Assembly (NCBI RefSeq): GCF_000763885.1
Contig: NZ_JRKO01000004.1
Span: 54,713 to 118,712, forward strand
DNA from: Paracoccus versutus
GTDB taxonomy: Bacteria > Pseudomonadota > Alphaproteobacteria > Rhodobacterales > Rhodobacteraceae
DNA length: 64,000 nt
Direction: 5' to 3'
Shown here: one piece after another, positions 40,879 to 49,798 of the stretch
How the letters are laid out: every line of letters starts with the position of its first letter
Position numbering within the stretch: the stretch's first letter is position 1
The notes under the pieces: model-generated
The model's database searches: none
What the model was told of the DNA's origin: nothing
What the model saw: the letters and a program-made list of their open reading frames with translations, nothing else
Position numbers and translations under genes: made by a program

Positions 40879-41817
40879 CTAGCCGGCCGGACCCAGCCTG
40901 TCCCAAAGCATGTCCAGCCCCGATCGCATGTCCGTGGCGGCGACGAAGCCCAGCCGGTCGCGCGCGGCCTGCGGACAGCCGCAAGAGGCGCGGATGTCGC
41001 CGGGGCGCGCCGGCGCGTGTTCGATGGCGCTGGCCCCCCGCCCCGCGACCCCGTCGATCTGGCGCACCAGATCCAGCAGCGTGGTTTCGACCCCGGTGCA
41101 GAGGTTGAAGACCTGGGCGCCCGGCGCCCTCCCGGCCAGGTCGCGGGCGCAAAGCAGGCCCTCCACCACATCGGCGACATAGATGAAATCCCGGCTCTGC
41201 TGCCCGTCGCCAAAGATCACATGCGGCCGGTCCGCCAGCCGGTTGGCGCAGAATCGCGAAATCACCCCGGCATAGGGCGAGGCCGCGTCCTGGCGCGGGC
41301 CATAGACGTTGAAGAACCGCAGCCCGACCGAAGAAAGGCCGTTCACCGCCGCCATGGCGCCGGCCTGATGCTCGGCGGCCAGCTTGTCGGCGGCATAGGG
41401 CGAAATCGGCAGGGGCAGGTCACTTTCGCGGCAGGTGGCGCCGGCGCGGTTGCCATAGACCGCCGCGGACGAGGCATGGACCACGGGAATATTGCCGGCC
41501 CGGTGCGCGGCGTGCAGCACGGCCATGGTGCCGCCCAGGTTGACGCGATGCGCGGCCATCCAGTCGGTGATGCAAAGCTGCACCGAAACCCGCGCGGCAA
41601 GGTGAAAGATGCAGTCCACCCCGGCCAGCAGCCTGCCGACCAGATCGGCATCGCAGACGTCGCCCCGGACCAGCCGCACCTCCGCGGGCAGATTGTCCAT
41701 CCTGCCGCTGGAGAGATCGTCCAGGACGACGACCTCCTCTCCGCCGGCCAGCAGCCGGTCGACGAGGTGGCTGCCGATGAACCCTGCCCCTCCGGTGACG
41801 AGAGCCTTACGCTGCAA
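40879..41817 (-). CDS. NAD-dependent epimerase/dehydratase (UDP-sugar 4-epimerase-like)
   Basis: The 312-residue short-chain dehydrogenase-type enzyme has TGGAGFIGSHLVDRLL (8-23), IFHLAARVSV, the Ser in HASSAAVYG, the YxxxK pair in SPYAADKLAAEH, and RFFNVYGPRQDAASPYAG. These indicate an extended SDR acting on a nucleotide sugar such as UDP-glucose or UDP-N-acetylglucosamine. The sugar is unknown. It is on the same strand as a polyprenyl-phosphate sugar transferase gene 121 bp upstream, suggesting exopolysaccharide or O-antigen work. The IS relic follows it. Confidence 0.88.
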   Translation of the reverse strand: MQRKALVTGGAGFIGSHLVDRLLAGGEEVVVLDDLSSGRMDNLPAEVRLVRGDVCDADLVGRLLAGVDCIFHLAARVSVQLCITDWMAAHRVNLGGTMAVLHAAHRAGNIPVVHASSAAVYGNRAGATCRESDLPLPISPYAADKLAAEHQAGAMAAVNGLSSVGLRFFNVYGPRQDAASPYAGVISRFCANRLADRPHVIFGDGQQSRDFIYVADVVEGLLCARDLAGRAPGAQVFNLCTGVETTLLDLVRQIDGVAGRGASAIEHAPARPGDIRASCGCPQAARDRLGFVAATDMRSGLDMLWDRLGPAG

Positions 41818-41938
41818 GCATTTCCCTTTCCGTTTCCGCGCCGGTGGCGTCAGAATCCTGTAGGCCTAGGATGGATATACCGCCATAACGCCCGGCGGGG
41901 GCGGGGGATCCGCGCGCATCGGAAAAATCGCCGGGGCC

Positions 41939-42736
41939 TTACTTGCGGCCGCGGCGGCGAGGCCGCTCGTCCTTGTAAAGCACGATCAGCACGGTGCGCC
42001 AGATGATCCAAAGGTCCAGCGCCAGCGTCCGGTTCTTCTGGTAGATCAGGTCGATCTTGAGCTTGGTCGGCAGGCAGCGCCGGGCATAGGCGGCCTCGGT
42101 TGCCTCGGCGCTCTTGCAGCGGCGCAGGATGCGGTCCTCGTGCCGGTGATAGATCAGCGTCGCCAGCCCGGTGACGCCGGGCCGGCTTTTCAGCACCTGG
42201 CCATAGACCGCGGGATAGCGTTCGACATATTCGCGGATGGTCGGGCGCGGGCCGACAAAGCTCATGTCGCCCTTGAGGATGTTGAACAGCTGCGGCAATT
42301 CGTCGATGCGGGTGCGGCGCATGAAATGGCCGAGCGGCGTGATGCGCCAGGCCTTGTGCGCGCCGGTGACGCCGAAATCGTCCTGCTGGCACAGCATGGT
42401 GCGGAACTTGAGATGGGTGAAGGTCCGCCCCGGCGCCGCCATCCGCGGCGCCGCATAAAAGATCGGCCGCCCCTGCAAGACCAGCAGGATCAGGGCAAAG
42501 ACCGCCATGACGATGGACAGCGGCACCAGGGCCACCAGCGCCAGGGTGATGTCGAAGACCCGCTTCGACAGGGGCATGGTGGCCATGGCGGGCGCATGCG
42601 CCTGGTCCTTGAACCACGACATCTCGGCTTGGGCCACTGTGGCGAGCCGTGCGATATCGGCTTTTTCCCAGTCCTGGTGAATCGTCACAATTCCGTCCCG
42701 CGTTTTGGCGCTGTGGCTACTTCTCCCGCCTACCAT
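41939..42736 (-). CDS. Undecaprenyl-phosphate sugar phosphotransferase (WcaJ/ExoY type)
   Basis: This bacterial sugar transferase has a membrane helix at about 59-87 (KRVFDITLALVALVPLSIVM), then KFRTM and RRTRIDELPQLFNILKGDMSFVGPRP (the conserved DELPQ-x-x-N and GPRP). SRPGVTGLATLIYH and an ending of LDLWIIWRTVLIVLYKDE follow. It starts polysaccharide repeat-unit assembly by moving a sugar-1-phosphate to undecaprenyl phosphate. It is a single-domain ExoY-like form with a hydrophilic N-terminal lead. The start is uncertain (42736, or internal ATGs at 42622 or 42586). Divergent from the stress protein gene. Confidence 0.88.
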   Translation of the reverse strand: MVGGRSSHSAKTRDGIVTIHQDWEKADIARLATVAQAEMSWFKDQAHAPAMATMPLSKRVFDITLALVALVPLSIVMAVFALILLVLQGRPIFYAAPRMAAPGRTFTHLKFRTMLCQQDDFGVTGAHKAWRITPLGHFMRRTRIDELPQLFNILKGDMSFVGPRPTIREYVERYPAVYGQVLKSRPGVTGLATLIYHRHEDRILRRCKSAEATEAAYARRCLPTKLKIDLIYQKNRTLALDLWIIWRTVLIVLYKDERPRRRGRK

Positions 42737-42845
42737 AGCACTCGTTAATTTTGAATGAGCGCAAGGGCGAAAACTGTGCCGGACTTGCGCAAGCGTGTCC
42801 TTTCGGCCAGTCTTTGCTCATTCCAAGGCAACCGGGGCGGGATTC

Positions 42846-43301
42846 ATGCGGAAATTTCTGGTGGTTCTGGACGATTCCCGCGAATGCCTGAACGCCATCC
42901 GCTATGCCGCCCTGCGCGCGGCAAAGACCGGAGGCGGGGTGCAGGTGCTGGCGGTCATCCCCACCACGGCCATCCAGCACGGCATGGGCGTCGCCGACGT
43001 GATGCGCGCCGAAGCCTATGAGCGGATCGAGGCGCATTACGAGGTCTTCGCCAAATGGATGCGCGACCGCCCCGGCATCGAGCCCGAGCTGGTGGTGCGC
43101 GAGGGCGAGCCGGGCGCCGAGCTTCTGGCCCAGATCCACGACGACCCCGAGATCGGCGTGGTGGTGCTGGCCGCCTCGACCGAAAGCGCGGGGCCGGGGC
43201 CGCTGGTCACGCGGCTGATGCGCGAGGTGGCGAACCTGCCCTGCCCCGTCACCATCGTGCCCGGCGACATCTCGCGCGAGCGGCTGGAACAGATCACCTG
43301 A
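42846..43301 (+). CDS. Universal stress protein (UspA family)
   Basis: The 151-residue protein begins MRKFLVVLDDSRECLNAIRY, with a Usp beta1-alpha1 element. The C-terminal half has IGVVVLAASTESAGPGPLVTRL and LPCPVTIVPG. The ATP-binding G-2x-G-9x-G(S/T) signature is only partly matched, so nucleotide binding is uncertain. I use the ATG at 42846, since the 17 residues before it in the longer frame are unlike the family. The 188-bp gap after it holds no gene. Confidence 0.85.
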   Translation: MRKFLVVLDDSRECLNAIRYAALRAAKTGGGVQVLAVIPTTAIQHGMGVADVMRAEAYERIEAHYEVFAKWMRDRPGIEPELVVREGEPGAELLAQIHDDPEIGVVVLAASTESAGPGPLVTRLMREVANLPCPVTIVPGDISRERLEQIT

Positions 43302-43488
43302 GCCGCCCGCTGCGGCGGATGGTCGCGGCACCTGGCGAATGCCGCCGCCGCCCCCCGGCCGCGGCTCTGGGTCATGCGCCGATGGTTTGCGCCGCATTTT
43401 CAAGGCCGCCCGTCGGGGATGGGGGCGGCCTCCGACTTGACTTGTCCGCCCTTCGATCCCCATATCCGCCTCAAAGGAGCCCCGCGCC

Positions 43489-44043
43489 ATGTTCATCCAG
43501 ACCGAAACCACCCCGAACCCCGCGACGCTGAAATTCCTGCCGGGCGAAACCGTCCTGGGCAGCGGCACCGCCGATTTCCCCGCAGCCGAAGCCGCGGCCA
43601 CCAGCCCGCTGGCGCGCCGCATCTTTGCCGTGCCGGGCGTGACCGGGGTCTTCCTCGGCTCGGATTTCGTGACCGTGACCAAGGCCGACGACGCGGTCTG
43701 GGACCACCTGAAGCCCTCGGTCCTGGGCGCGATCATGGAGCATTACCAGTCCGGCGCCCCGGCCATCGAGGGCGCATCCGCCGGCGGCCATAACGACCAG
43801 GACGGACCGGATGCGGAAATCGTCAGCCAGATCAAGGAGCTGCTGGATACCCGCGTGCGCCCGGCCGTGGCGCAGGACGGCGGCGATATCACCTTCCACG
43901 GCTTCGACCGCGGCGTGGTCTACCTGCACATGCAAGGCGCCTGCGCCGGCTGCCCCTCGTCCACGCTGACGCTGAAGATGGGGATCGAGAACCTGCTGCG
44001 CCACTACATCCCGGAAGTGACCGAGGTCCGTCCCGTTGGCTGA
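43489..44043 (+). CDS. NfuA-type iron-sulfur cluster carrier (Nfu_N plus NifU C-terminal domain)
   Basis: The 184-residue protein has an Nfu N-terminal domain (MFIQTETTPNPATLKFLPGE, FAVPGVTGVFLGSDFVTVTK) and a NifU-like C-terminal domain. The latter carries the cluster-binding pair Cys152/Cys155 in MQGACAGCPSSTLTLKMGIE. It accepts and passes on Fe-S clusters to client proteins; this window alone encodes several Fe-S users. tsaB starts within its last codons (8-bp overlap). Confidence 0.93.
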   Translation: MFIQTETTPNPATLKFLPGETVLGSGTADFPAAEAAATSPLARRIFAVPGVTGVFLGSDFVTVTKADDAVWDHLKPSVLGAIMEHYQSGAPAIEGASAGGHNDQDGPDAEIVSQIKELLDTRVRPAVAQDGGDITFHGFDRGVVYLHMQGACAGCPSSTLTLKMGIENLLRHYIPEVTEVRPVG

Positions 44044-44629
44044 GCCGCTCTCGCTGGGCTTCGACACATCGGCCGCGCATTGCGCGGCCGCTTTGCTGCA
44101 AGGCGACCGCCTGCTGGTCCAGCGCCATGAGGACATGGCCCGCGGCCAGGCCGAGCGGCTGTTTCCGCTGCTTGGCCAGGTGCTGGCCGAGGCGGGCGTC
44201 GGCTGGCGCGACCTTTCCGTCATCGGCTGCGGCATCGGGCCGGGCAATTTCACCGGCATCCGCATATCGGTGGCGGCGGCGCGCGGGCTGGCGCTGTCGC
44301 TGGGCATCCCCGCCGTCGGCGTCAGCGTGACCGAGGCGGCCGCGCATGGCCTGCCCCGCCCCTGCCGCGTCGCCGTGCCCTCGCGCATGGGCGAGGTGAT
44401 CTGGCAGGATTTCGGCACCGGCGCCGCCACCCGGCCGCAACAGGCCCCCGCGCATGAATTGCCGCCCGGCCCCGCGCCGCTGTCCGCGGCCATGCCGCTG
44501 GCCGAAGCCATCGCCCGCATCGCCGCCGCACGGCGCGACCAGCCGGACCTGCCGCGCCCGGCGCCGATCTATCTGCGCCCGGCCGATGCCGCGCCGGCGC
44601 GCGACCGCGGCCCGCTGATCCTGTCATGA
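44036..44629 (+). CDS. tsaB: tRNA threonylcarbamoyladenosine biosynthesis protein TsaB
   Basis: The 197-residue protein is a TsaB/YeaZ-type partner of TsaD in making t6A37 of ANN-decoding tRNAs. It begins LSLGFDTSAAHCAAALLQGD and has GCGIGPGNFTGIRISVAAARGLAL, the hallmark TsaB segment. The likely start is TTG at 44036, overlapping the nfu gene by 8 bp. Its stop overlaps rimI (ATGA). The tsaB-rimI order is common in alphaproteobacteria. Confidence 0.9.
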   Translation: MAEPLSLGFDTSAAHCAAALLQGDRLLVQRHEDMARGQAERLFPLLGQVLAEAGVGWRDLSVIGCGIGPGNFTGIRISVAAARGLALSLGIPAVGVSVTEAAAHGLPRPCRVAVPSRMGEVIWQDFGTGAATRPQQAPAHELPPGPAPLSAAMPLAEAIARIAAARRDQPDLPRPAPIYLRPADAAPARDRGPLILS

Positions 44630-45027
44630 CGCCCGAGGATCTGGCAGCGCTGCATGGCCGCTGCTTTGCCGCGCATCCGCGGCCCTGGACGGCGGCCGAG
44701 TTCCAGGCGCTGCTGGCCGGCCCGCCGAATTTCCTGCTGACCCGGCCGCAGGGCTTCCTGCTGGGCCGTGCCATCGCCGACGAGGCCGAGCTGCTGACGC
44801 TGGCCATCGCCCCCGAGGCGCGCCGCCGCGGGCTGGCCTCGGCGCTGCTGGCCGAATTCGCCGCGACGTCACAGGCGCGGGGCGCGCGCGAAGCCTTCCT
44901 GGAAGTCGCCGCGGACAACGCGGCCGCCATCGCGCTTTATGCCGGCGCAGGCTGGGAAACCCTTGGAAAGCGGCGGAATTATTACGCCCCCGGACTGGAT
45001 GCGGTGCTGATGCGGCAGGCGCTCTGA
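44626..45027 (+). CDS. rimI: Ribosomal protein alanine acetyltransferase-like GNAT
   Basis: The 133-residue GNAT protein has LLTLAIAPEARRRGLASALLAEF (acetyl-CoA loop R-R-x-G-x-A) and FLEVAADNAAAIALYAGAGWETLGKRRNYY, the RimI-type LEV..N..A..LY..GF/W signature. It follows tsaB with ATGA overlap, as is usual for rimI. The classical target is the N-terminal alanine of ribosomal protein S18; that is inferred from family and context. Confidence 0.88.
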   Translation: MTPEDLAALHGRCFAAHPRPWTAAEFQALLAGPPNFLLTRPQGFLLGRAIADEAELLTLAIAPEARRRGLASALLAEFAATSQARGAREAFLEVAADNAAAIALYAGAGWETLGKRRNYYAPGLDAVLMRQAL

Positions 45028-45118
45028 CCCCAGACAAGATTGTTGACGGATTCCGGCCCATGCGCCCTAATCCGACAATCCTGGGCCGACTCGCCCGCAA
45101 ACCGTCCTGAGGTCCGAC

Positions 45119-46105
45119 ATGTCCCTGATGAAATCCCTGCTCGCCGGCGCCTGCCTGACCCTGCTGCCCGTCGCGGCCCTGGCCGATCCGGCGCTGATCT
45201 TCGACCTCGGCGGCAAGTTCGACAAATCCTTCAACGAGGCCGCCTATAACGGCGCCGAGCGCTGGAAGGCCGAGACCGGCGGCACCTACAAGGAACTGGA
45301 GATGCAGTCCGAGGCGCAGCGCGAACAGGCCCTGCGCCGGCTGGCCCAATCCGGGGCCAATCCCATCGTGATGACCGGCTTTGCCTTTGGCGAGGTGCTG
45401 GCCAAGATCGCGCCGGACTATCCCGACACGAAATTCGTCATCATCGACATGGTGGTCGAGCAGCCCAACGTGCAATCCGTGGTCTTTACCGAAGAGCAGG
45501 GCTCGTATCTGGCCGGCGTGGCGGCGGCGCTGGCGTCGAAATCGGGCACGGTCGGCTTCATCGGCGGCATGGACATCCCGCTGATCCACAAGTTCGAATG
45601 CGGCTATGCCCAGGGCTTCAAGGCCACCCGGCCGGACGGCACGCTGATCATCAACTATACCGGCACCACGCCGGCGGCCTGGAACGACCCGGTGAAGGGC
45701 AGCGAGTTGCTGAAGGCGCAGGTCTCGCAAGGCGCGGACGTGGTCTATGCCGCGGCGGGCGGCACCGGCATCGGCGTGCTGCAGGCGGCGGCGGATGCCG
45801 GCGTGCTGTCGATCGGCGTGGACAGCAACCAGAACCACCTGCATCCGGGCAAGGTGCTGACCTCGATGGTCAAGGGCGTGGACAATTCCGTCTACGAGGC
45901 CTTCAAGGCCGGGACCGAGGTCGAGCCGGGCGTGAGGGTCATGGACCTGGCCTCGGGCGGGGTGTCGCTGGCCATGGACGAGAACAACAAGCCGCTGATC
46001 TCGGACGAGATCGCCGGCGCCATCGATACCGCCGCCAAGGCCATCGAGGCGGGCGAGATCACGGTTCACGACTACATGGCCGACAACACCTGCCCGGTGC
46101 AGTGA
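45119..46105 (+). CDS. BMP family ABC transporter substrate-binding protein (nucleoside type)
   Basis: The 328-residue periplasmic protein has a signal peptide (about 1-22, ending PVAALA) and the BMP/PnrA-like start LIFDLGGKFDKSFNEAAYNG. GFAFGEVLAKIAPDYPDTKF, EEQGSYLAGVAAALASK and YAAAGGTGIGVLQAAADAGV follow. It belongs with purine nucleoside receptors such as PnrA. Downstream, the ATPase follows with no gap (stop at 46105, ATG at 46106), then two permeases and purine nucleoside phosphorylase. This makes a nucleoside uptake role likely. Confidence 0.92.
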   Translation: MSLMKSLLAGACLTLLPVAALADPALIFDLGGKFDKSFNEAAYNGAERWKAETGGTYKELEMQSEAQREQALRRLAQSGANPIVMTGFAFGEVLAKIAPDYPDTKFVIIDMVVEQPNVQSVVFTEEQGSYLAGVAAALASKSGTVGFIGGMDIPLIHKFECGYAQGFKATRPDGTLIINYTGTTPAAWNDPVKGSELLKAQVSQGADVVYAAAGGTGIGVLQAAADAGVLSIGVDSNQNHLHPGKVLTSMVKGVDNSVYEAFKAGTEVEPGVRVMDLASGGVSLAMDENNKPLISDEIAGAIDTAAKAIEAGEITVHDYMADNTCPVQ

Positions 46106-47677
46106 ATGACGGCCACGCCCGCCCCGGCGATCGAATTGCGTGGGATCTCCAAGGCTTTCGGGCCGGTGCAGGCCAACAGGGACATCGACCTGGTGGTGCC
46201 GCGCGGCACCATCCACGGCATCATCGGCGAGAACGGCGCCGGCAAGTCGACGCTGATGTCGATCCTCTACGGCTTCTATCGCCCGGATGCGGGGGAGATC
46301 CTGGTCGGCGGCAAGCCCGTCGCCATCGCCGACAGCCAGGCCGCGATCCGCGCCGGCATCGGCATGGTGTTCCAGCATTTCAAGCTGGTGCAGAACTTCA
46401 CCGTGCTGGAAAACGTGGTCCTGGGTGCCGAGGACGGCCGCCTGCTGCGCCCCTCGCTGTCGCGGGCGCGCGGCGAGCTGAAGCGGCTGGCAGCCGAATA
46501 CGGGTTGCAGGTCGATCCCGACGCGCTGGTCGAGGAGCTGTCGGTCGGCCACCAGCAGCGGGTCGAGATCCTGAAGGCGCTGTATCGCCGGGCCGACATC
46601 CTGATCCTGGACGAGCCGACGGGCGTGCTGACCCCCGCCGAGGCCGACCACCTGTTTCGCATCCTGCGCGGGCTCAAGGACGAGGGCAAGACCATCATCC
46701 TGATCACCCACAAGCTGCGCGAGATCATGGAGATCACCGACAATGTCTCGGTCATGCGGCGGGGCGAGATGGTGGCCTCGGTCAGGACCGCCGAGACCGG
46801 CCCGGCCGAGCTGGCCGAGCTGATGGTGGGCCGCAAGGTGCTGCTGCGGGTGGACAAGCCCCCCGCCCGGCCCGGCGCCCCGGTCCTGGAAGTGCGGGGC
46901 CTGCGCATGGTCGATGCCGAGGGCGTCGAGCGGCTGCGCGGCATCGACCTGGAGATCCGCGCCGGCGAGATCCTGGGCATCGCCGGCGTCGCCGGCAACG
47001 GCCAGACGCAGCTGCTGGAGATCCTGGGCGGCTTTCCCGAGGCGGGGGCACGGCTGCAGGGCGAGATCCGGCTTGGCGGCCGGCCCCTGCCGCTGCAGGG
47101 TCCGGGGGCCGACGGCCGCGCCCGCCGCCGCGCCGGCATCGGCCATGTCCCCGAGGACCGGCAGGCCGAGGGGCTGATCATGGATTTCACCGCCTGGGAA
47201 AACATCGCCTTCGGCTATCACCATGCGCCGGAGTTCCAGCGCGGCCCGTTGATGGACAATGCCGCCATCCGCGCCGATGCGATGGGCAAGATCCAGCGTT
47301 TCGACATCCGCCCGCCGAACCCGGACCTTGCGGCAAAAAGCTTCTCGGGCGGCAACCAGCAGAAGATCGTGGTGGCGCGCGAGGTCGAGCGCAACCCCGA
47401 GCTGCTGCTGATCGGCCAACCGACGCGCGGGGTGGACATCGGCGCCATCGAATTCATCCACAAGCGCATCGTCGCCTTGCGCGACGCCGGCCGCGCGGTG
47501 CTGCTGGTCTCGGTCGAACTGGACGAGATCATGGCGCTGTCCGACCGCATCCTGGTGATGTTCGACGGCCACATCATGGGCGAGCGGCTGCCCGCCGAGG
47601 CGACGACCGGCGACCTGGGCTGCCTGATGGCCGGGGTGGAACCGGCGCGCGCCGATGCCGGCGGCGGTGCGGGATGA
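46106..47677 (+). CDS. Nucleoside ABC transporter ATPase, double-domain
   Basis: The 523-residue protein carries two ATPase domains. The first has Walker A GENGAGKSTL, signature LSVGHQQRVEI and Walker B ILILDEPTGVL. The second has GVAGNGQTQLLEIL in place of a standard Walker A, signature SFSGGNQQKIVVAREV and LLIGQPTRGVD. This asymmetry is usual in the ribose/BMP-type importers. It energises uptake through the two permeases downstream. Its last base overlaps a GTATTTG-family repeat that separates it from the first permease. Confidence 0.94.
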   Translation: MTATPAPAIELRGISKAFGPVQANRDIDLVVPRGTIHGIIGENGAGKSTLMSILYGFYRPDAGEILVGGKPVAIADSQAAIRAGIGMVFQHFKLVQNFTVLENVVLGAEDGRLLRPSLSRARGELKRLAAEYGLQVDPDALVEELSVGHQQRVEILKALYRRADILILDEPTGVLTPAEADHLFRILRGLKDEGKTIILITHKLREIMEITDNVSVMRRGEMVASVRTAETGPAELAELMVGRKVLLRVDKPPARPGAPVLEVRGLRMVDAEGVERLRGIDLEIRAGEILGIAGVAGNGQTQLLEILGGFPEAGARLQGEIRLGGRPLPLQGPGADGRARRRAGIGHVPEDRQAEGLIMDFTAWENIAFGYHHAPEFQRGPLMDNAAIRADAMGKIQRFDIRPPNPDLAAKSFSGGNQQKIVVAREVERNPELLLIGQPTRGVDIGAIEFIHKRIVALRDAGRAVLLVSVELDEIMALSDRILVMFDGHIMGERLPAEATTGDLGCLMAGVEPARADAGGGAG

Positions 47678-47723
47678 GGCGTCGCATGCCTCCGGCGGGG
47701 GTATTTGGAAAACGGAGAAAGCC
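47676..47723 (+). repeat. GTATTTG core repeat inside the nucleoside transporter operon
   Basis: A small stem GAGGC/GCCTC (47676-47680 and 47688-47692) is followed by CGGCGGGGGTATTTGGAAAA and CGGAGAAAG (about 47693-47722). The repeat lies in the 61-bp gap between the ATPase and first permease genes, in the direction of transcription. Confidence 0.75.
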
Positions 47724-47738
47724 GGGAGAGGCGGGCTG

Positions 47739-48833
47739 ATGGAGCGAATGCCGAAATGGGCGGATGTGATCCTGACGCCGCTGATCTCGCTGGTGCTGGC
47801 CTTTGCCATCTCGGCGCTGGTGATCCTGGCCATCGGCGAAAGCCCGGCCGAGGCGCTGAAGGTGATGGTGCAGGGCGCGCTGGGGTCCAGCTATGGCTGG
47901 GGCTTCACCCTGTATTACACGACGAATTTCGTCTTTACCGGCCTGGCGGTGATGGTTGCCTATCATGCGGGGCTGTTCAACATCGGCGGCGAGGGGCAGG
48001 CCGCCATGGGGGGCTTGGGCGTGGCGCTGGTGGTGCTGGCGCTGCCCTGGCCGCATTGGGCCCTGGCGCTGCCGGCGGCGGCCATGGGGGCAGCGCTGTT
48101 CGGCGCGCTTTGGGCGCTGGTCCCGGCCTGGTTGCAGGCCCGGCGCGGCAGCCATATCGTCATCACCACCATCATGTTCAACTTCATCGCCGCCGCGGCC
48201 CTGAACTATATGCTGGTGAACGTGCTGCGGCCGGTGGGCAGCATGGATCCGGCCTCGGCCCGTTTCCCCGAGGCGGCGCATCTGCCGAAACTTTCCGAGA
48301 TGGCGCTGGGGCTGGGCGTCGAATGGGGCCGCAACACACCCGCCAACGTCACCTTCTTTCTGGCCATCGCCGCCTGCCTGCTGGTCTGGCTGCTGATCTG
48401 GCGCACGCGGCTGGGCTATGAGATCCGCGCCTTCGGCAAGTCCGAGCCCGCCGCGCTTTACGCCGGCATCTCGCCCGTGCGCATCACCGTGCTGGCCATG
48501 CTGGTCTCGGGCGCGCTGGCCGGGCTGATGGCGGTGAACAACGTCATGGGCGAGGCCGAGCGGCTGGTGCTGAACGCGGTCGAGGGCGCCGGCTTCATCG
48601 GCATCGCCGTGGCGCTGATGGGGCGCAACCATCCCCTTGGCGTGCTGCTGGCGGCGCTGCTCTTCGGTTTCCTCTACCAGGGCGGGGGCGAGCTGGCGCT
48701 GTGGACCTCGATCCCGCGCGAGCTGATCGTGGTCATCCAGGCGCTGGTGATCCTGTTCACCGGGGCGCTCGACAACATGGTGCGCATGCCGCTGGAGCGG
48801 CTGTTCGCGGCGCTGCGCCGGAAGGGGGCGTGA
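47739..48833 (+). CDS. Nucleoside ABC transporter permease 1
   Basis: The 364-residue protein has about nine or ten membrane segments and belongs to the BPD_transp_2 (ribose/branched amino acid) permease class. Typical stretches are HAGLFNIGGEGQAAMGG, HIVITTIMFNFIAAAALNYML and AGFIGIAVALMGRNHPLGV. The start at 47739 (MERMPKWADVIL) is chosen for the GGAGAGGCGGGCTG just upstream. Its TGA overlaps the second permease's ATG (TGATG), so the pair is translationally coupled. Confidence 0.92.
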   Translation: MERMPKWADVILTPLISLVLAFAISALVILAIGESPAEALKVMVQGALGSSYGWGFTLYYTTNFVFTGLAVMVAYHAGLFNIGGEGQAAMGGLGVALVVLALPWPHWALALPAAAMGAALFGALWALVPAWLQARRGSHIVITTIMFNFIAAAALNYMLVNVLRPVGSMDPASARFPEAAHLPKLSEMALGLGVEWGRNTPANVTFFLAIAACLLVWLLIWRTRLGYEIRAFGKSEPAALYAGISPVRITVLAMLVSGALAGLMAVNNVMGEAERLVLNAVEGAGFIGIAVALMGRNHPLGVLLAALLFGFLYQGGGELALWTSIPRELIVVIQALVILFTGALDNMVRMPLERLFAALRRKGA

Positions 48834-49798
48834 TGGATTTCGCGACGCTGATCCAGATCCTCGATTCGGCGGTGCGGCTGATGACGCCCCTGCTGCTGGC
48901 CTGCCTGGCCGGGCTTTATTCGGAACGCGCAGGGGTCTTCGACATCGGGCTCGAGGGCAAGATGCTGATGGCGGCCTTCGCCTCGGCCTCGGTCGCCTAT
49001 GCCACCGGCAGCGCCTGGCTGGGGCTGCTGGCGGGCATCGCCGGCGCGGCAGCCATGGCCGGGCTGCACGGGGTGGCCTCGATCGGCTTTCGCGGCAACC
49101 AGCTGATCTCGGGCGTGGCGATCAACTTCCTCGCCTCGGGGCTGACGGTGCTGCTGGGACAGAAGATCTTCGGGCTGGGCGGGCGCACGCCCTCGCTTTC
49201 CGGCGCGGCGCGCTTCGGCGAGATCACCCTGCCCTTCGCCGACAGCCTGCGCCCGGTGCCGGTGATCGGTCCGATCTATGCCGAGCTGGTCTCGGGCCAC
49301 ACCGTCCTGGTCTATGTCGCCTTCGCCATGGTGCCGCTGACCTGGTGGGTGCTTTACCGCACCCGCTTCGGCTTGCGGCTGCGCGCCGTGGGCGAGAACC
49401 CGGCCTCGGTCGATACCGCCGGCGTCTCGGTCGTCCGGCTGCGCTTTGCCGCGGTGATGATCTGCGGGGTGCTTTGCGGCATCGCCGGGGCCTATCTCGC
49501 CACCGGCATCTCGGCCGGTTTCGTCAAGGAAATGACCGCCGGGCGCGGCTTCATCGCGCTGGCGGCGCTGATCTTTGCCAAGTGGCGGCCCTGGGGGGCG
49601 CTGGGGGCGACCTTCCTCTTCGGCCTGCTCGAGGCGGTGGCGAACCGTTTTCCGAACCTGGATCTGGGTTTCGTCACCGTGCCTTCGATGTTCATGAACG
49701 CCCTGCCCTATATCCTGACCGTCGTCATCCTGGCCGGTTTCGTCGGCCGCGCCATACCGCCGCGTGCGGGAGGAGAGCCCTATGTCAAGGAACGCTGA
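48833..49798 (+). CDS. Nucleoside ABC transporter permease 2
   Basis: The 321-residue protein is of the same permease class as its neighbour, with ERAGVFDIGLEGKMLMAAFAS, GVASIGFRGNQLISGVAINFL and GRGFIALAALIFAKWRPWGAL. It forms the membrane heterodimer with permease 1. The final 17 bp overlap the start of the purine nucleoside phosphorylase gene, linking transport to catabolism. Confidence 0.92.
   Translation: MDFATLIQILDSAVRLMTPLLLACLAGLYSERAGVFDIGLEGKMLMAAFASASVAYATGSAWLGLLAGIAGAAAMAGLHGVASIGFRGNQLISGVAINFLASGLTVLLGQKIFGLGGRTPSLSGAARFGEITLPFADSLRPVPVIGPIYAELVSGHTVLVYVAFAMVPLTWWVLYRTRFGLRLRAVGENPASVDTAGVSVVRLRFAAVMICGVLCGIAGAYLATGISAGFVKEMTAGRGFIALAALIFAKWRPWGALGATFLFGLLEAVANRFPNLDLGFVTVPSMFMNALPYILTVVILAGFVGRAIPPRAGGEPYVKER

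Noticed and set aside
39793..42006. Long plus-strand frame over truA end, IS relic and epimerase
   Set aside because: It spans unrelated genes out of frame; the only real protein signals there are truA and the minus-strand genes.
44624..47833. Long minus-strand open frame opposite the nucleoside transporter genes (1,069 codons)
   Set aside because: Same antisense effect; the plus strand carries complete, recognisable ABC transporter proteins.
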